Part shown: piece after piece, positions 53,205-60,657 of the stretch
Layout: each line of letters starts with the position of its first letter
Numbering within the stretch: position 1 is the stretch's first letter
Assembly: GCF_000423885.1 (NCBI RefSeq)
Contig: NZ_AUIV01000025.1
Coordinates: 1-63,309, forward strand
DNA length: 63,309 bases
Origin: Thermomonas fusca DSM 15424
GTDB taxonomy: Bacteria; Pseudomonadota; Gammaproteobacteria; Xanthomonadales; Xanthomonadaceae
Reading direction: 5' to 3'
The notes under the pieces: model-generated
Database searches by the model: none
What the model saw: only the letters and a program-made list of their open reading frames with translations
Told to the model about the DNA's origin: nothing
Position numbers and translations under genes: made by a program

Positions 53205-53810
53205 ATGAGCAATGGAGATGGAATGACGGCAACGCTGTCGGATGCCGTTGAAACTGCGAAAGAAAAGGTTGTCGAAGTCGGCGGCGCGGTCGCCAGCACC
53301 GCCAGCGCCACCGTGGCCAAGGCGAAGAAAGCCGCCAAGTCCGCGGAGAAGAAAGTGAAGACCGAAGTGGCCAAGGTGAAGAAGGCGGTCAGCAAGACCG
53401 TCGCCGGGGCCAAGAAGAAGCTCGAGACCGCCAGCAAGGACGCCAAGAAGGAAGTGGCGAGCCTGAAGAAGAAGGTCGCCGGCAAGAAGGCCGCGGCGAA
53501 GAAGGCGGTTGCCAAGAAGCCGGCGGCGAAGAAAGCCGCGGCCAAGAAGGCGCCCGCCAAGAAAGCCGTCGCCAAGAAGGCGCCGGTGAAGAAGGCCGCC
53601 GCGAAGAAGGCCGTTGCCAAGAAGCCGGCGGCGAAGAAGGCCGTTGCGAAGAAGGCACCGGCCAAGAAGGTCGCCAAGAAGGCGGTTGCGAAGAAGGTCG
53701 TCGCCAAGAAGGTCGTCGCCAAGAAGGCGGCTGCCAAGAAGGCGGCTGCCAAGAAAGCGCCGGCCAAGAAAGCAATGAAGAAAGCGGCCAAGAAGACCGC
53801 CCGGAAGTAA
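53205..53810 (+). CDS. Histone H1-like / AlgP-like lysine-alanine repeat protein
   Basis: The 201-residue protein has a short acidic start, a helical segment (about 20-90), and a C-terminal half made almost wholly of KKAxAKK-type repeats, like AlgP and eukaryotic H1 tails. It should bind DNA and affect nucleoid structure. Two starts are possible: ATG at 53205 after GGAGGG and ATG at 53223 after GGAGATGGA. It lies between the two halves of the split reductase, 109 bp after nrdJ and 79 bp before nrdJb. Confidence 0.85.
   Translation: MSNGDGMTATLSDAVETAKEKVVEVGGAVASTASATVAKAKKAAKSAEKKVKTEVAKVKKAVSKTVAGAKKKLETASKDAKKEVASLKKKVAGKKAAAKKAVAKKPAAKKAAAKKAPAKKAVAKKAPVKKAAAKKAVAKKPAAKKAVAKKAPAKKVAKKAVAKKVVAKKVVAKKAAAKKAAAKKAPAKKAMKKAAKKTARK
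53461..53800 (+). repeat. Tandem coding repeats of the H1-like gene
   Basis: Short imperfect units with the core GCCAAGAAG are repeated dozens of times and encode alternating AKK and Ala/Val/Pro steps. Such arrays expand and contract by recombination or slippage, so the length of this protein may vary between strains. Confidence 0.8.
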
Positions 53811-53889
53811 GCCTGTCCCTGCGCCCGCCCGGCACGCCGGGCGCGGCGCGCATCCCAAGCAACGCAAGCAGACAACCAGAGTCAGGACC

Positions 53890-54660
53890 ATGACCGTCAG
53901 GATCGATAAGAAAATCAAGGGCTACGCCGTCGTCACCCCGGACGACAAGGCGAAGGAAACCGCCAAGGCCGCGGCACCCGCGCCGGCCGCCGAGCCCGAA
54001 GACAACGTCATCCAGATGCACGAGCGCATCGAGCGTCCTGAAGTCCTGATCGGCAGCACCTACAAGATCAAGTCGCCGCTGGTGGAACACGCCATGTACG
54101 TGACCATCAACGACATCGTGCTCAACGCCGGCAACGAGCACGAACACCGCCGCCCGTTCGAGATCTTCATCAACTGCAAGTCGATGGAGCATTTCCAGTG
54201 GATCGTGGCGCTCACCCGCATCATGTCCGCGGTGTTCCGCAAGGGCGGCGACGTCACCTTCATCGTCGACGAGATGAAGGCCGTGTTCGACCCGCGCGGC
54301 GGCTACTTCAAGGCCGGCGGCGTGTACATGCCCTCCTTGGTCGCCGAACTCGGCCACATCGTCGAAGACCACCTGAAGTCCATCGGCATGCTGCACGACC
54401 CGGAGATGAGCGACCACCAGCGCGCGCTGATCGCCGAGAAGCGCAAGCAGTTCGAAGAGCGCTCAAAAAAAAACGCTGACGCCGGTTCGGCCGGCCTGAC
54501 CGGCAGCGCTGCCGATCATCCCGAAGACATCGAAGTCACCGGCGAAGGCGCCACCTTCCCGCCGTCCGCGACCATGTGCCACAAGTGCAGCACCAAGGCG
54601 CTGGTGCTGATGGATGGGTGTGCTACTTGTTTGAATTGTGGGTATAGCAAGTGCGGGTGA
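53890..54660 (+). CDS. Class II ribonucleotide reductase small component NrdJb
   Basis: The 256-residue protein has an N-terminal Lys/Ala linker, then a TSCPD-type domain (YVTINDIVLNAGNEHEHRRPFEIFINCKSMEH onward, about 65-175). The Cys-rich C-terminus is CHKC then CATCLNCGYSKCG, the redox-active tail that re-reduces the reductase active site. This is the partner of NrdJa known from Pseudomonas and Xanthomonas. A run of nine A at 54465-54473 lies between the domain and the cysteine tail. A strong terminator follows. Confidence 0.88.
   Translation: MTVRIDKKIKGYAVVTPDDKAKETAKAAAPAPAAEPEDNVIQMHERIERPEVLIGSTYKIKSPLVEHAMYVTINDIVLNAGNEHEHRRPFEIFINCKSMEHFQWIVALTRIMSAVFRKGGDVTFIVDEMKAVFDPRGGYFKAGGVYMPSLVAELGHIVEDHLKSIGMLHDPEMSDHQRALIAEKRKQFEERSKKNADAGSAGLTGSAADHPEDIEVTGEGATFPPSATMCHKCSTKALVLMDGCATCLNCGYSKCG
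54465..54473 (+). other. A9 homopolymer in nrdJb
   Basis: Nine consecutive A read as tca-aaa-aaa-aac in the NrdJb frame. One extra A in the mRNA gives KKKR followed at once by TGA, and one fewer A gives a stop within about ten codons. Either slip would remove the cysteine tail. Such a run is unusual in coding DNA with this GC content. Confidence 0.85.
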
Positions 54661-54679
54661 TGGCTAGCGCCTAAAGAAT

Positions 54680-54711
54680 AGGCCAGGCAGCGCAAGCGCC
54701 TGGCCTTTTTA
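54680..54711 (+). terminator. Rho-independent terminator of nrdJb
   Basis: AGGCCAGGC and GCCTGGCCT form a 9-bp stem around a 9-base loop, followed by TTTTTATT. It lies 20 bp after the stop and marks the end of the nrdJ operon. Confidence 0.9.
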
Positions 54712-54744
54712 TTGTCTTGCGATCAATGGCTTGAGCAAAAACCT

Positions 54745-55758
54745 ATGGCCACCTTGCTCTCAATCCTCGCCGCACTATTTATCGCATTAATCACTTGGTA
54801 CGCCAGACAGCAATTCCTAAAGAGGCGCCTCTATTGTGTGGCGCCACACGTGTTCGAGTATTCACAACTCGCCAAACAATCGAGCGTTGCATTCATCCAG
54901 CTGCAAAATGCTGGCCGTCAAGTTGAAGACGACGTGGAGCTATGCCTCTCACCGACCTTTCACTATGAGCTTATTGCAAGTACCGCCACCGAAGTTGCCG
55001 CCGAGTCGAGCGGTACGGTTCGGTTGTCGAGGTTGCGCAACGGCGAGCAAGTGGGTCTTCTTTTTCTGGTGGAGGGCGCCAGCAGCTTCCGACGTGATCA
55101 GATACTCAGCATCAAGTCGAAAGATGCAACAGGAAAAATCGTTACGAGCGCCGCAGAAATCGGCGCAAGCACTCCGAAAGTGCTGGGTGTCCTGCTTGCT
55201 GTGTTCTTAATCTCAGGTTTGATAGCCAACATTGCTTTCGAAATGGCTAAAGATCTTATCTGGCCTACGGTACGTGACTACGTCACCCCTGCAAATGAGA
55301 TCGCTCTCTATCCTGCATGCATTTCTAGTTTGTCCAACGCCCCAGAAAAAGGGAAAAACGCTCTCACACATGACGATCTAAAACAGATCGTTGTAGCCAC
55401 ACAAAAAATTAGCAGGCTTTACCGTCGTGGTGATTTCGTCTACGCCGACATTGAACTACTAAACCCTATTGATATTCGACTTGAATACAGAATGGATATG
55501 AAGAGCACGGCCGCAGACAGCCTGAATCGCCCGTTCTCAGACCCGGTCGATTCGATCTATGGCGTAATTTTGCTCTCTAAAGGAAGCAGCCGAAAGTTCA
55601 CGCTTGCGGCGTACCTTCCTGCCTCTGAGCGCGACCAGTTATTTTGGATCGACTCTCACCTCAAGGTCGATGGAGGACTCTGGATCAACTACGAGCAGCG
55701 TATGTACCTTGATAAAGCGCAGGCTGACGCCTGCTTGGCTCGGAGCAGTGAAAAATAA
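54745..55758 (+). CDS. Orphan membrane protein in a lower-GC segment
   Basis: The 337-residue protein has an N-terminal membrane segment (LLSILAALFIALITWY, about 4-22), a soluble domain of about 125 residues, a second hydrophobic segment (VLGVLLAVFLISGLIANIAF, near 152-171) and a C-terminal soluble domain of about 160 residues. I do not recognise the family. Codon use (many A/T third positions) differs sharply from its neighbours and suggests transfer. ATG at 54745 is taken; a TTG at 54712 in frame lies inside the terminator. The gene begins after the nrdJb terminator and ends 5 bp before the first GGGGTCAG repeat. Confidence 0.75.
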   Translation: MATLLSILAALFIALITWYARQQFLKRRLYCVAPHVFEYSQLAKQSSVAFIQLQNAGRQVEDDVELCLSPTFHYELIASTATEVAAESSGTVRLSRLRNGEQVGLLFLVEGASSFRRDQILSIKSKDATGKIVTSAAEIGASTPKVLGVLLAVFLISGLIANIAFEMAKDLIWPTVRDYVTPANEIALYPACISSLSNAPEKGKNALTHDDLKQIVVATQKISRLYRRGDFVYADIELLNPIDIRLEYRMDMKSTAADSLNRPFSDPVDSIYGVILLSKGSSRKFTLAAYLPASERDQLFWIDSHLKVDGGLWINYEQRMYLDKAQADACLARSSEK

Positions 55759-55808
55759 GGGCCAAAAAGGGGTCAGAGTGGACTGTCCCGCATTCCACAG
55801 ACAGGTAG

Positions 55809-55898
55809 TCAGGATACAGTCCTGACGGTTTGGTAATCACGCTCCGCCTGCATCGGTGCCCGGTAGTCCAAGGCCGAGTGCATGCGGGCGAAACCAAA
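55809..55898 (-). pseudogene. 3' remnant of an IS3-family transposase
   Basis: On the minus strand a frame of 29 codons reads FGFARMHSALDYRAPMQAE and continues to a TGA. HSALxYRAP followed by Glu is the C-terminal signature of IS3-family (InsF/OrfB) transposases. The fragment is cut off on its upstream side exactly where a GGGGTCAG repeat begins, so only the end of the element survives. Confidence 0.65.
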
Positions 55899-55937
55899 AT
55901 GGGGTCAGGTTCACTTATGAATAATGGGGCAAGAAAG

Positions 55938-55975
55938 GGGCGGATGGAATTGAGTCGCCTTAATTCCCTCCGCCC
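55938..55975. repeat. Long inverted repeat inside the array
   Basis: GGGCGGATGGAATT and AATTCCCTCCGCCC form a stem of about 14 bp with one mismatch and a 10-base loop. It lies between two GGGGTCAG copies and may be one of the palindromes that such repeat families mobilise. Confidence 0.55.
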
Positions 55976-56067
55976 ACTTTCGGTCGTGGTGTTCAATAAG
56001 CACCTACCGCAAAAAGGGGTCAGAGAACATTTCCGTTTGAACCGCATTGCGCTGCGTGTGATCGCGC

Positions 56068-56119
56068 GGAAAATGTTCTCTGACCCCTTTTCCGGAAAAT
56101 GTTCTCTGACCCCTTTTCC
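56068..56119. repeat. Perfect 26-bp tandem duplication
   Basis: Bases 56068-56093 and 56094-56119 are identical, each containing TGTTCTCTGACCCC flanked by GGAAAA and TTTTCC. They are inverted relative to the copies at 56011-56035 and 56136-56160, so the transcript could fold into several alternative hairpins. Confidence 0.8.
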
Positions 56120-56350
56120 GACCCCTTTTCAAAATAAAAGGGTCAGAGAACATCTCCGTTTGAAATGCGATGTGATCTGAGTCCTCGCGAGAAACGAGAA
56201 CGGGGAACGAGAACGGGGTCAGGTTCACTTTCCCTGTAAGGAAACGGGGTCAGGATCACTTCCCTGCAAAGCGGCACACCACGCCACGTCAACGCCCGCG
56301 TCCGTAGGCTGCACGAACACCAGTCCCTGGTGCATACAACGGAGTTCGTC

Positions 56351-56827
56351 GTGAAGGCACTTCCCCTGCTGTTCGTCGTCGCGGCGCTTGCTGCCTGTTC
56401 TGATCGCCCGCAGGCAGTCGATGCGCCCGCGCCGGCCGAAGACCACGCGGCCACCACGCCGCCGGCAACCGGAACCGTGCCTGCGCACAACTTTGCGGGT
56501 GCCAATGCCGCGCCCGCCACGCCGCCGGCATCGGCGGATACCCCGCAGACGGAGGCCAGCTACCTCGGTCGCTGGACGGGGGTGGAGGGCATGTATCTGG
56601 TGGTGGCCTCGAAGCCCGGTGGCGGCGTCACCCTCGACATGCAATGGGACCTCGACAACAAGGGTACGTTCGACGGCTCGGTGACTGCCGAAGGCCTGCG
56701 CTTCATGCGCAGCGGTGTTGCCGAAAGCGCGGTGCATACCGATGGCGAGGCGACCGGCCTGAAGTATCTCGCGGGCAAGCAGGACTGCCTGACGGTCAAG
56801 CCGGGCGAGGGCTACTGCAAGAATTGA
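56351..56827 (+). CDS. Small lipoprotein of unknown function
   Basis: The 158-residue protein has a lipoprotein signal (LLFVVAALAAC, Cys16), an Ala/Pro/Thr linker to about residue 65 and a compact domain (YLGRWTGVEGMYLVVASK, then DMQWDLDNKGTFDGSVT). The tail carries two cysteines (QDCLTVKPGEGYCKN) that may form a disulfide. No named family is recognised. GTG at 56351 is preceded by GGAG at the right spacing and is preferred over the GTG at 56330. Confidence 0.75.
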   Translation: MKALPLLFVVAALAACSDRPQAVDAPAPAEDHAATTPPATGTVPAHNFAGANAAPATPPASADTPQTEASYLGRWTGVEGMYLVVASKPGGGVTLDMQWDLDNKGTFDGSVTAEGLRFMRSGVAESAVHTDGEATGLKYLAGKQDCLTVKPGEGYCKN

Positions 56828-56892
56828 GGGGCACGGATCAGGCCCGGCATTCCAGGGCACAGGCGGAGCAGGGGGCGTATTCCGCCACCCCC

Positions 56893-57201
56893 TCACAGCC
56901 GCTCACAGGGGCAGGCCCGCACCATCACTTCATCCTGCCTGAAGCGCTGGGCCAGGTCCGCGGCATAGCGCGACCACCACGCGCGGTCCAGCGTGTCCGC
57001 CATCACTTCGAACAGCACAACATCGTCCCGCTCGACGTCGCCGTCAGGTGCTTCCCACAGGCCCGTGGCCGGCGCGCGCTGGTAGGCGGTGACACCACCG
57101 AAGCCCTGGGTGAGTTCATCGCGAACGCGTGCGTAGCACGGTTTCTCGAAGGGTTTGCCCTCGTCGTCGCGCAGCGGCAGGAGCAGCTGGACCAAGTACA
57201 T
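56893..57201 (-). CDS. Conserved-looking 102-residue protein of unknown function
   Basis: A short cytoplasmic protein (MYLVQLLLPLRDDEGKPF) reads like a small ligand-binding or DUF-type domain with alternating strands and helices and ends in RACPCERL. I cannot name the family. GGAGAAGG lies just upstream of the ATG. It sits between two GGGGTCAG-flanked gaps and points away from the downstream PfpI gene's start. Confidence 0.65.
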   Translation of the reverse strand: MYLVQLLLPLRDDEGKPFEKPCYARVRDELTQGFGGVTAYQRAPATGLWEAPDGDVERDDVVLFEVMADTLDRAWWSRYAADLAQRFRQDEVMVRACPCERL

Positions 57202-57234
57202 GGGCCTTCTCCAGAGACAGGAAAACGGGAAAAC

Positions 57235-57242
57235 GGGGTCAG
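57235..57242 (+). repeat. Isolated GGGGTCAG repeat copy
   Basis: This copy of the GGGGTCAGGTTCACTT type is 1 kb from the main array and has AAAACGGGAAAAC before it. With the array it brackets the two small genes at 56351-57201. Confidence 0.7.
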
Positions 57243-57261
57243 GTTCACTTCACCCAATGCA

Positions 57262-57286
57262 AGAGGCCCGCACATCGCGGGCCTCT
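57262..57286 (-). terminator. Hairpin after the DJ-1/PfpI gene
   Basis: AGAGGCCCGC and GCGGGCCTCT form a perfect 10-bp stem with a 5-base loop, 20 bp past the stop on the minus strand. The following TTGCATTGGG is only partly T-rich, so it is a probable but not textbook terminator. Confidence 0.5.
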
Positions 57287-57306
57287 CGCGTTTCGCGTTG
57301 ACGCCC

Positions 57307-57876
57307 TCACGCCGCAGAGCGACGCTCGGCGTGATTGCCCTCGGCGAACTCCTCCACGATCTTGCGGCAGAACGCCGGCAGGTCGTCGGGCTTGCGGCTG
57401 GAGACGATGCCGCGGTCGGTGACTACCTCGGCATCCACCACCTCCGCGCCGGCGTTGCGCAGGTCGGTGCGCACGCTGGGCCAGGACGTCATCCTGCGGC
57501 CGCGCACCACGTCGGCTTCCACCATCACCCACGGGCCGTGGCAGATCACGCCGATCGGCTTGCCGCTGTTGGCGAAGTCGCGCACGAAGTCCACCGCGGC
57601 CTTGTCCATGCGCAGCGCGTCCGGGTTGGCAACGCCGCCGGGCAGGAGCAGGCCGTCGAATTCGTCGATGCTGGCATCGGCCACGCGGCCGTCCACCTTG
57701 AAGGTGTCGCCCTTCTTGTCGTGGTGCATGCCCTGGATCTCGCCGGTCTTCAGTGAGAGCAGGCGCGTGGTGGCGCCCGCGTCCTCGACGGCGCGTTTGG
57801 GCTCGGTCATTTCGACCTGCTCGAAGCCGTCGGTGGCGAGGATGGCGATGGTTTTGCCGCGCAAGGTGTTGGCCAT
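57307..57876 (-). CDS. DJ-1/PfpI family protein (YhbO-like)
   Basis: The 189-residue protein is of the DJ-1/PfpI superfamily, whose members act as deglycases, chaperones or stress proteases. The nucleophilic elbow is ICHGPW with the reactive Cys, the acidic residue is in ATDGFEQVEM, and VSSRKPDDLPAF matches the PfpI/YhbO subgroup. It is monocistronic on the minus strand with a good ribosome site (AGGAGTTCCC before ATG). Confidence 0.92.
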   Translation of the reverse strand: MANTLRGKTIAILATDGFEQVEMTEPKRAVEDAGATTRLLSLKTGEIQGMHHDKKGDTFKVDGRVADASIDEFDGLLLPGGVANPDALRMDKAAVDFVRDFANSGKPIGVICHGPWVMVEADVVRGRRMTSWPSVRTDLRNAGAEVVDAEVVTDRGIVSSRKPDDLPAFCRKIVEEFAEGNHAERRSAA

Positions 57877-58074
57877 GGGAACTCCTTCTTGGAGGGAGGG
57901 GAAGGAGGGCCAGCTTGCCGCAGACGCAGTAGCCGCCTGGTGACCATCGCGTTAGAAAAACAGCAAGCAGGGGGCGGTCAGGCGCGCTGATGCAAAGGCC
58001 GGCCTGCCCGGACGGCCACGCTGGCCGCCGCCGCGCCGTAACCTAGTGCGTCACGCCGATATCGATTACCCCGC

Positions 58075-58404
58075 ATGACCCTGCGCGCCCTCCTGCACCT
58101 GCTGCTGCACGCCGCCGTTCCGGCGCTGGTCGCATGGCTGTTCTATCGGGACCGGTTGAAGTCCATCGGCTTCCGACGCGCCTGGGGCCTGCTGCTGCTG
58201 GGCTGGCTGATCGACATCGACCACCTGCTGGCCGACCCCATTTACGCGCCGGGGCGCTGCAGCATCGGCTTCCACCCGCTGCACACCGCGCCGGCCATCG
58301 CCGTGTACGGTGCGCTGGTGGTGCCGCGCGTGACCCGGCTGGTGGGCATCGGCCTGCTGATCCATATCGCGCTGGATGCGCTGGATTGCCTGCTGATGCG
58401 CTGA
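58075..58404 (+). CDS. DUF6122 small membrane protein
   Basis: The 109-residue protein has three to four hydrophobic segments and the motif WLIDIDHLLADPIYAPGRCS followed by FHPLHTAPA, with several conserved His and Asp residues that could bind metal. This matches the DUF6122 family, whose function is unknown; the DxDH pattern resembles metal-dependent membrane hydrolases. It is followed by the FKBP gene after 94 bp. Confidence 0.8.
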   Translation: MTLRALLHLLLHAAVPALVAWLFYRDRLKSIGFRRAWGLLLLGWLIDIDHLLADPIYAPGRCSIGFHPLHTAPAIAVYGALVVPRVTRLVGIGLLIHIALDALDCLLMR

Positions 58405-58498
58405 ATGCAGCCGCCGGGTTGCGCAGCGTTCATGCGCACCCGTCCCGTGCCGCCCGCTACACTTTCCGCCTGTCTCAACACCACCGAAAGGAATCACC

Positions 58499-58852
58499 AT
58501 GGCTTTCACCACCACCGCCTCCGGGCTGCAGTTCGAAGACACCGTTGTTGGCAGCGGCGCGGAGGCCAGGCCCGGCCGCAATGTCACCGTGCACTACACC
58601 GGCTGGCTGTACGAGAACGGCGAGCAGGGTGCCAAGTTCGACTCCAGCAAGGACCGCGGCGAGCCCTTCATCTTCCCGCTCGGTGGTGGCATGGTCATCA
58701 GCGGCTGGGACGAAGGCGTGCAGGGCATGAAGGAAGGCGGCACCCGCACGCTGATCATCCCGCCCAACCTGGGCTACGGCGTGCGCGGCGCCGGCGGCGT
58801 GATTCCGCCGAACGCCACGCTGAAGTTCGAGGTGGAACTGCTGGGCGCGTAA
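58499..58852 (+). CDS. FKBP-type peptidyl-prolyl cis-trans isomerase
   Basis: The 117-residue single-domain FKBP has the VTVHYTGWLYENGEQGAKFDSS, GMVISGWDEGVQGMKEGG and RTLIIPPNLGYG segments, which include the usual active-site Tyr, Phe, Asp, Trp and Tyr. It lacks a signal peptide and so acts in the cytoplasm. A good ribosome site (AAAGGA) precedes the ATG. Confidence 0.94.
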   Translation: MAFTTTASGLQFEDTVVGSGAEARPGRNVTVHYTGWLYENGEQGAKFDSSKDRGEPFIFPLGGGMVISGWDEGVQGMKEGGTRTLIIPPNLGYGVRGAGGVIPPNATLKFEVELLGA

Positions 58853-58922
58853 GCGCCACGGGGCGGTCTGATCCAGTGCGCCGCCTGCCTTCGCGGGCGG
58901 CGCCATTCCGGGGGGAGTGCAA

Positions 58923-59663
58923 ATGCGGATGAAACTGTGCGCCGCGCTGGTGGGCGGCATCGTGGTGTCGGGAATGGCGCAGGCGGCGAAGCCACCGGCC
59001 AAGCCGCAGCTGGTGCGGTTCGACTTCAGCGCCACGGTGCAGGCCGACGGCACACTGGCCGACATCCAGCCGGATGCGGCACTGGCGGAAAACCTGCAGG
59101 CGATGGTCCGGCGCCGGGTCGCAACGTGGCGCTACACGCCCCTGCAATGGCAGGGCAAGGCGGTGGCGGCGCCGGTGTCGCAGTCGATCAAGCTGGAAAT
59201 TGTGCCGGTGGCGGAAAGCAGCTTCGCCTTCCGCATCCTCGGGGTGGGCAAGCAGGAGAAACCCGCCCTGATCGTACGGCGGACGGACAAAACGCCGATG
59301 TCGCCGCCGCGCTTCCCGCCCGAGCTGATGCGCAGCGGCGTCAATGCAGTGCTGGTGTATGCGGTGCTGTACGACGCGGCGGGCAAGCCAATCGAGGTCG
59401 AGCTGGTGTATCCCGGCAAGGTCGACCGGGTGTACCAGCGCCTGGATGCCGCCTCGCGCGAAGCGATGGCGACCTGGTCGGTGCCGCACACGTTCGAGGG
59501 CGCGCCGATTGCGTGCCGCGACAACGTGCCGATCACTTTCCAGACGGGTGACCTATCAGGTCAGCTGCAAGCGCCGCCGGAGGTTGCGGAGCTGTTCGAC
59601 CGCTACACCGACATGTGTCCCGAAGCGAAGCTGGAAACGCCGGTGGCCGGCACGTTCCTCTGA
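58923..59663 (+). CDS. Exported protein with TonB C-terminal-like domains
   Basis: The 246-residue protein has a signal peptide (LCAALVGGIVVSGMAQAA) and two regions that read like TonB C-terminal domains. They are VRFDFSATVQADGTLADIQ with WRYTPLQWQGKAVAAPV, and the later AVLVYAVLYDAAGKPIEVELV with ASREAMATWSV. No membrane anchor remains after cleavage, so it is not a classical energy transducer. ATG at 58923 follows GGGGGAG. Function unknown; related proteins are common in Xanthomonadaceae. Confidence 0.72.
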   Translation: MRMKLCAALVGGIVVSGMAQAAKPPAKPQLVRFDFSATVQADGTLADIQPDAALAENLQAMVRRRVATWRYTPLQWQGKAVAAPVSQSIKLEIVPVAESSFAFRILGVGKQEKPALIVRRTDKTPMSPPRFPPELMRSGVNAVLVYAVLYDAAGKPIEVELVYPGKVDRVYQRLDAASREAMATWSVPHTFEGAPIACRDNVPITFQTGDLSGQLQAPPEVAELFDRYTDMCPEAKLETPVAGTFL

Positions 59664-59681
59664 CCTTCGATCGGGTTGGCC

Positions 59682-59984
59682 TCAGCGGGCCTTTGCCTCC
59701 GGGACACCCATCGCCGGCAGCGCCGGGAACTGCCCGGTCATGCGTGCGCCGGGGACCATGCCCCAGCGGATTCCCATGCGGCGCAGGCGCGCCTCGACCA
59801 CGCCCAGCGAGGCCGCGGGCGTGGCCGCGATGATGGCGTCGTGGCGCTCGGCCCACGCGGTGGCCAGCGCAAACAGGTTGTTGGCACGCGCCTGCAGTGC
59901 GGGCATGTCCAGTTCCAGCGCGTCCAGTGCGGTCAGGTCGGCTTCCATGCCGGTGTCTTCGATGCAGCGGGTGCCGTGATCCAT
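59682..59984 (-). CDS. Small protein of unknown function
   Basis: A 100-residue, Ala-rich, mostly helical protein (LDALELDMPALQARANNLFALATAWAERHDAII) with a Gly/Met-rich end. I recognise no family. The start may be ATG at 59984 or ATG at 59948. It converges with the TonB-like gene 18 bp away. Confidence 0.5.
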   Translation of the reverse strand: MDHGTRCIEDTGMEADLTALDALELDMPALQARANNLFALATAWAERHDAIIAATPAASLGVVEARLRRMGIRWGMVPGARMTGQFPALPAMGVPEAKAR

Positions 59985-60186
59985 CTGCGCGGCTCAGGTG
60001 GGGTCATGCGCCAAGTGTCCGTGCGCCCGTTGTGCACGCGGCGTGAGCAAGTCCGCGCGCCAGACAGCTGCGGTTGGGATTGCGCGACAGGCTGAATGCT
60101 TTGCAGCCAGCGCGCCGATGTTTCACCGCCTGCTCACGGCGGCGCCGTTATCGCTGGGCCTCCATCCCCCCGGAAAGGAGCAACCC

Positions 60187-60558
60187 ATGCGTCGTTGGAT
60201 CCTTGCAACCAGCCTGGCGCTGTTTGCCTGCGCGGCCCGTGCCGATGGCCTGCAGAACAAGTGGCGGCTGGAGATCAGCGGCAATGCCGAAAGCGCCGGC
60301 CAGATCGTGGTGCAGGTGGCGCCGGAGAAGGGCGAGCCGATCCGCGCCACCACCCAGGTAGCCGCCGGCCGCGCCGAGAACGCCGTGGCGCGCGACATCG
60401 GCACCGCGCTGCAGATGGTGGCCAGCAACCGCTACAGCGTGGAAGTGGACGACGGCGAGGATGTACTGGCGAAGAAGCGCGAGGGCGAGCGCGATTTCGC
60501 GGTGACCGTGATCGAGAACACCGTGCAGGGCGTGCGCGTCGACATCGACGCCGAATAA
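60187..60558 (+). CDS. Small exported protein of unknown function
   Basis: The 123-residue protein has a signal peptide (ILATSLALFACAARA) and a mature part of about 105 residues with predicted beta-strands (KWRLEISGNAESAGQIVVQV, YSVEVDDGEDVLAKK). There is no lipobox in the mature start and only one Cys, in the signal. A strong ribosome site (GGAAAGGAG) precedes ATG at 60187. No family identified. Confidence 0.72.
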   Translation: MRRWILATSLALFACAARADGLQNKWRLEISGNAESAGQIVVQVAPEKGEPIRATTQVAAGRAENAVARDIGTALQMVASNRYSVEVDDGEDVLAKKREGERDFAVTVIENTVQGVRVDIDAE

Positions 60559-60657
60559 GCCGCGCCTGGCGCGCGCCTGCTGCCAGCGGAGGCCGCCTGC
60601 GGGCGCCTCCGTTGCCTGCGTCAGCAGCAGATGGGCGGGCGGCTCCGCACACATGCC

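Larger units (their letters stand above)
55764..56260. repeat. Dense array of GGGGTCAG repeats in both orientations
   Basis: Intact cores lie at 55769, 55901, 56016, 56215 and 56246 on the plus strand and at 56080 and 56106 on the minus strand, with shortened cores at 56119-56130 and 56140. Two types occur: GGGGTCAGAGAACAT continuing into TCCGTTTGAA, and GGGGTCAGGTTCACTT. This array fills most of the 592-bp gap before the next gene. Similar short repeats surround REP-associated tyrosine transposases in related bacteria; no such transposase is present here, so this is a graveyard or a non-autonomous set. Confidence 0.75.

Noticed and set aside
50726..53875. Large hydrophobic minus-strand frame opposite nrdJ and the H1-like gene
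   Set aside because: The Phe/Leu/Ala repeats are the complement of AAG/GCC repeats in the H1-like gene; no start signal or family match.
56011..56160. Rho-independent terminators formed by inverted repeat copies
   Set aside because: The inverted GGGGTCAG copies can pair, but the stems are not directly followed by T-runs in line with a gene end; repeat structure is the simpler reading.
55764..56260. CRISPR array
   Set aside because: Repeats occur in both orientations, with irregular spacing, two different extensions and no uniform spacers; no cas genes are present.
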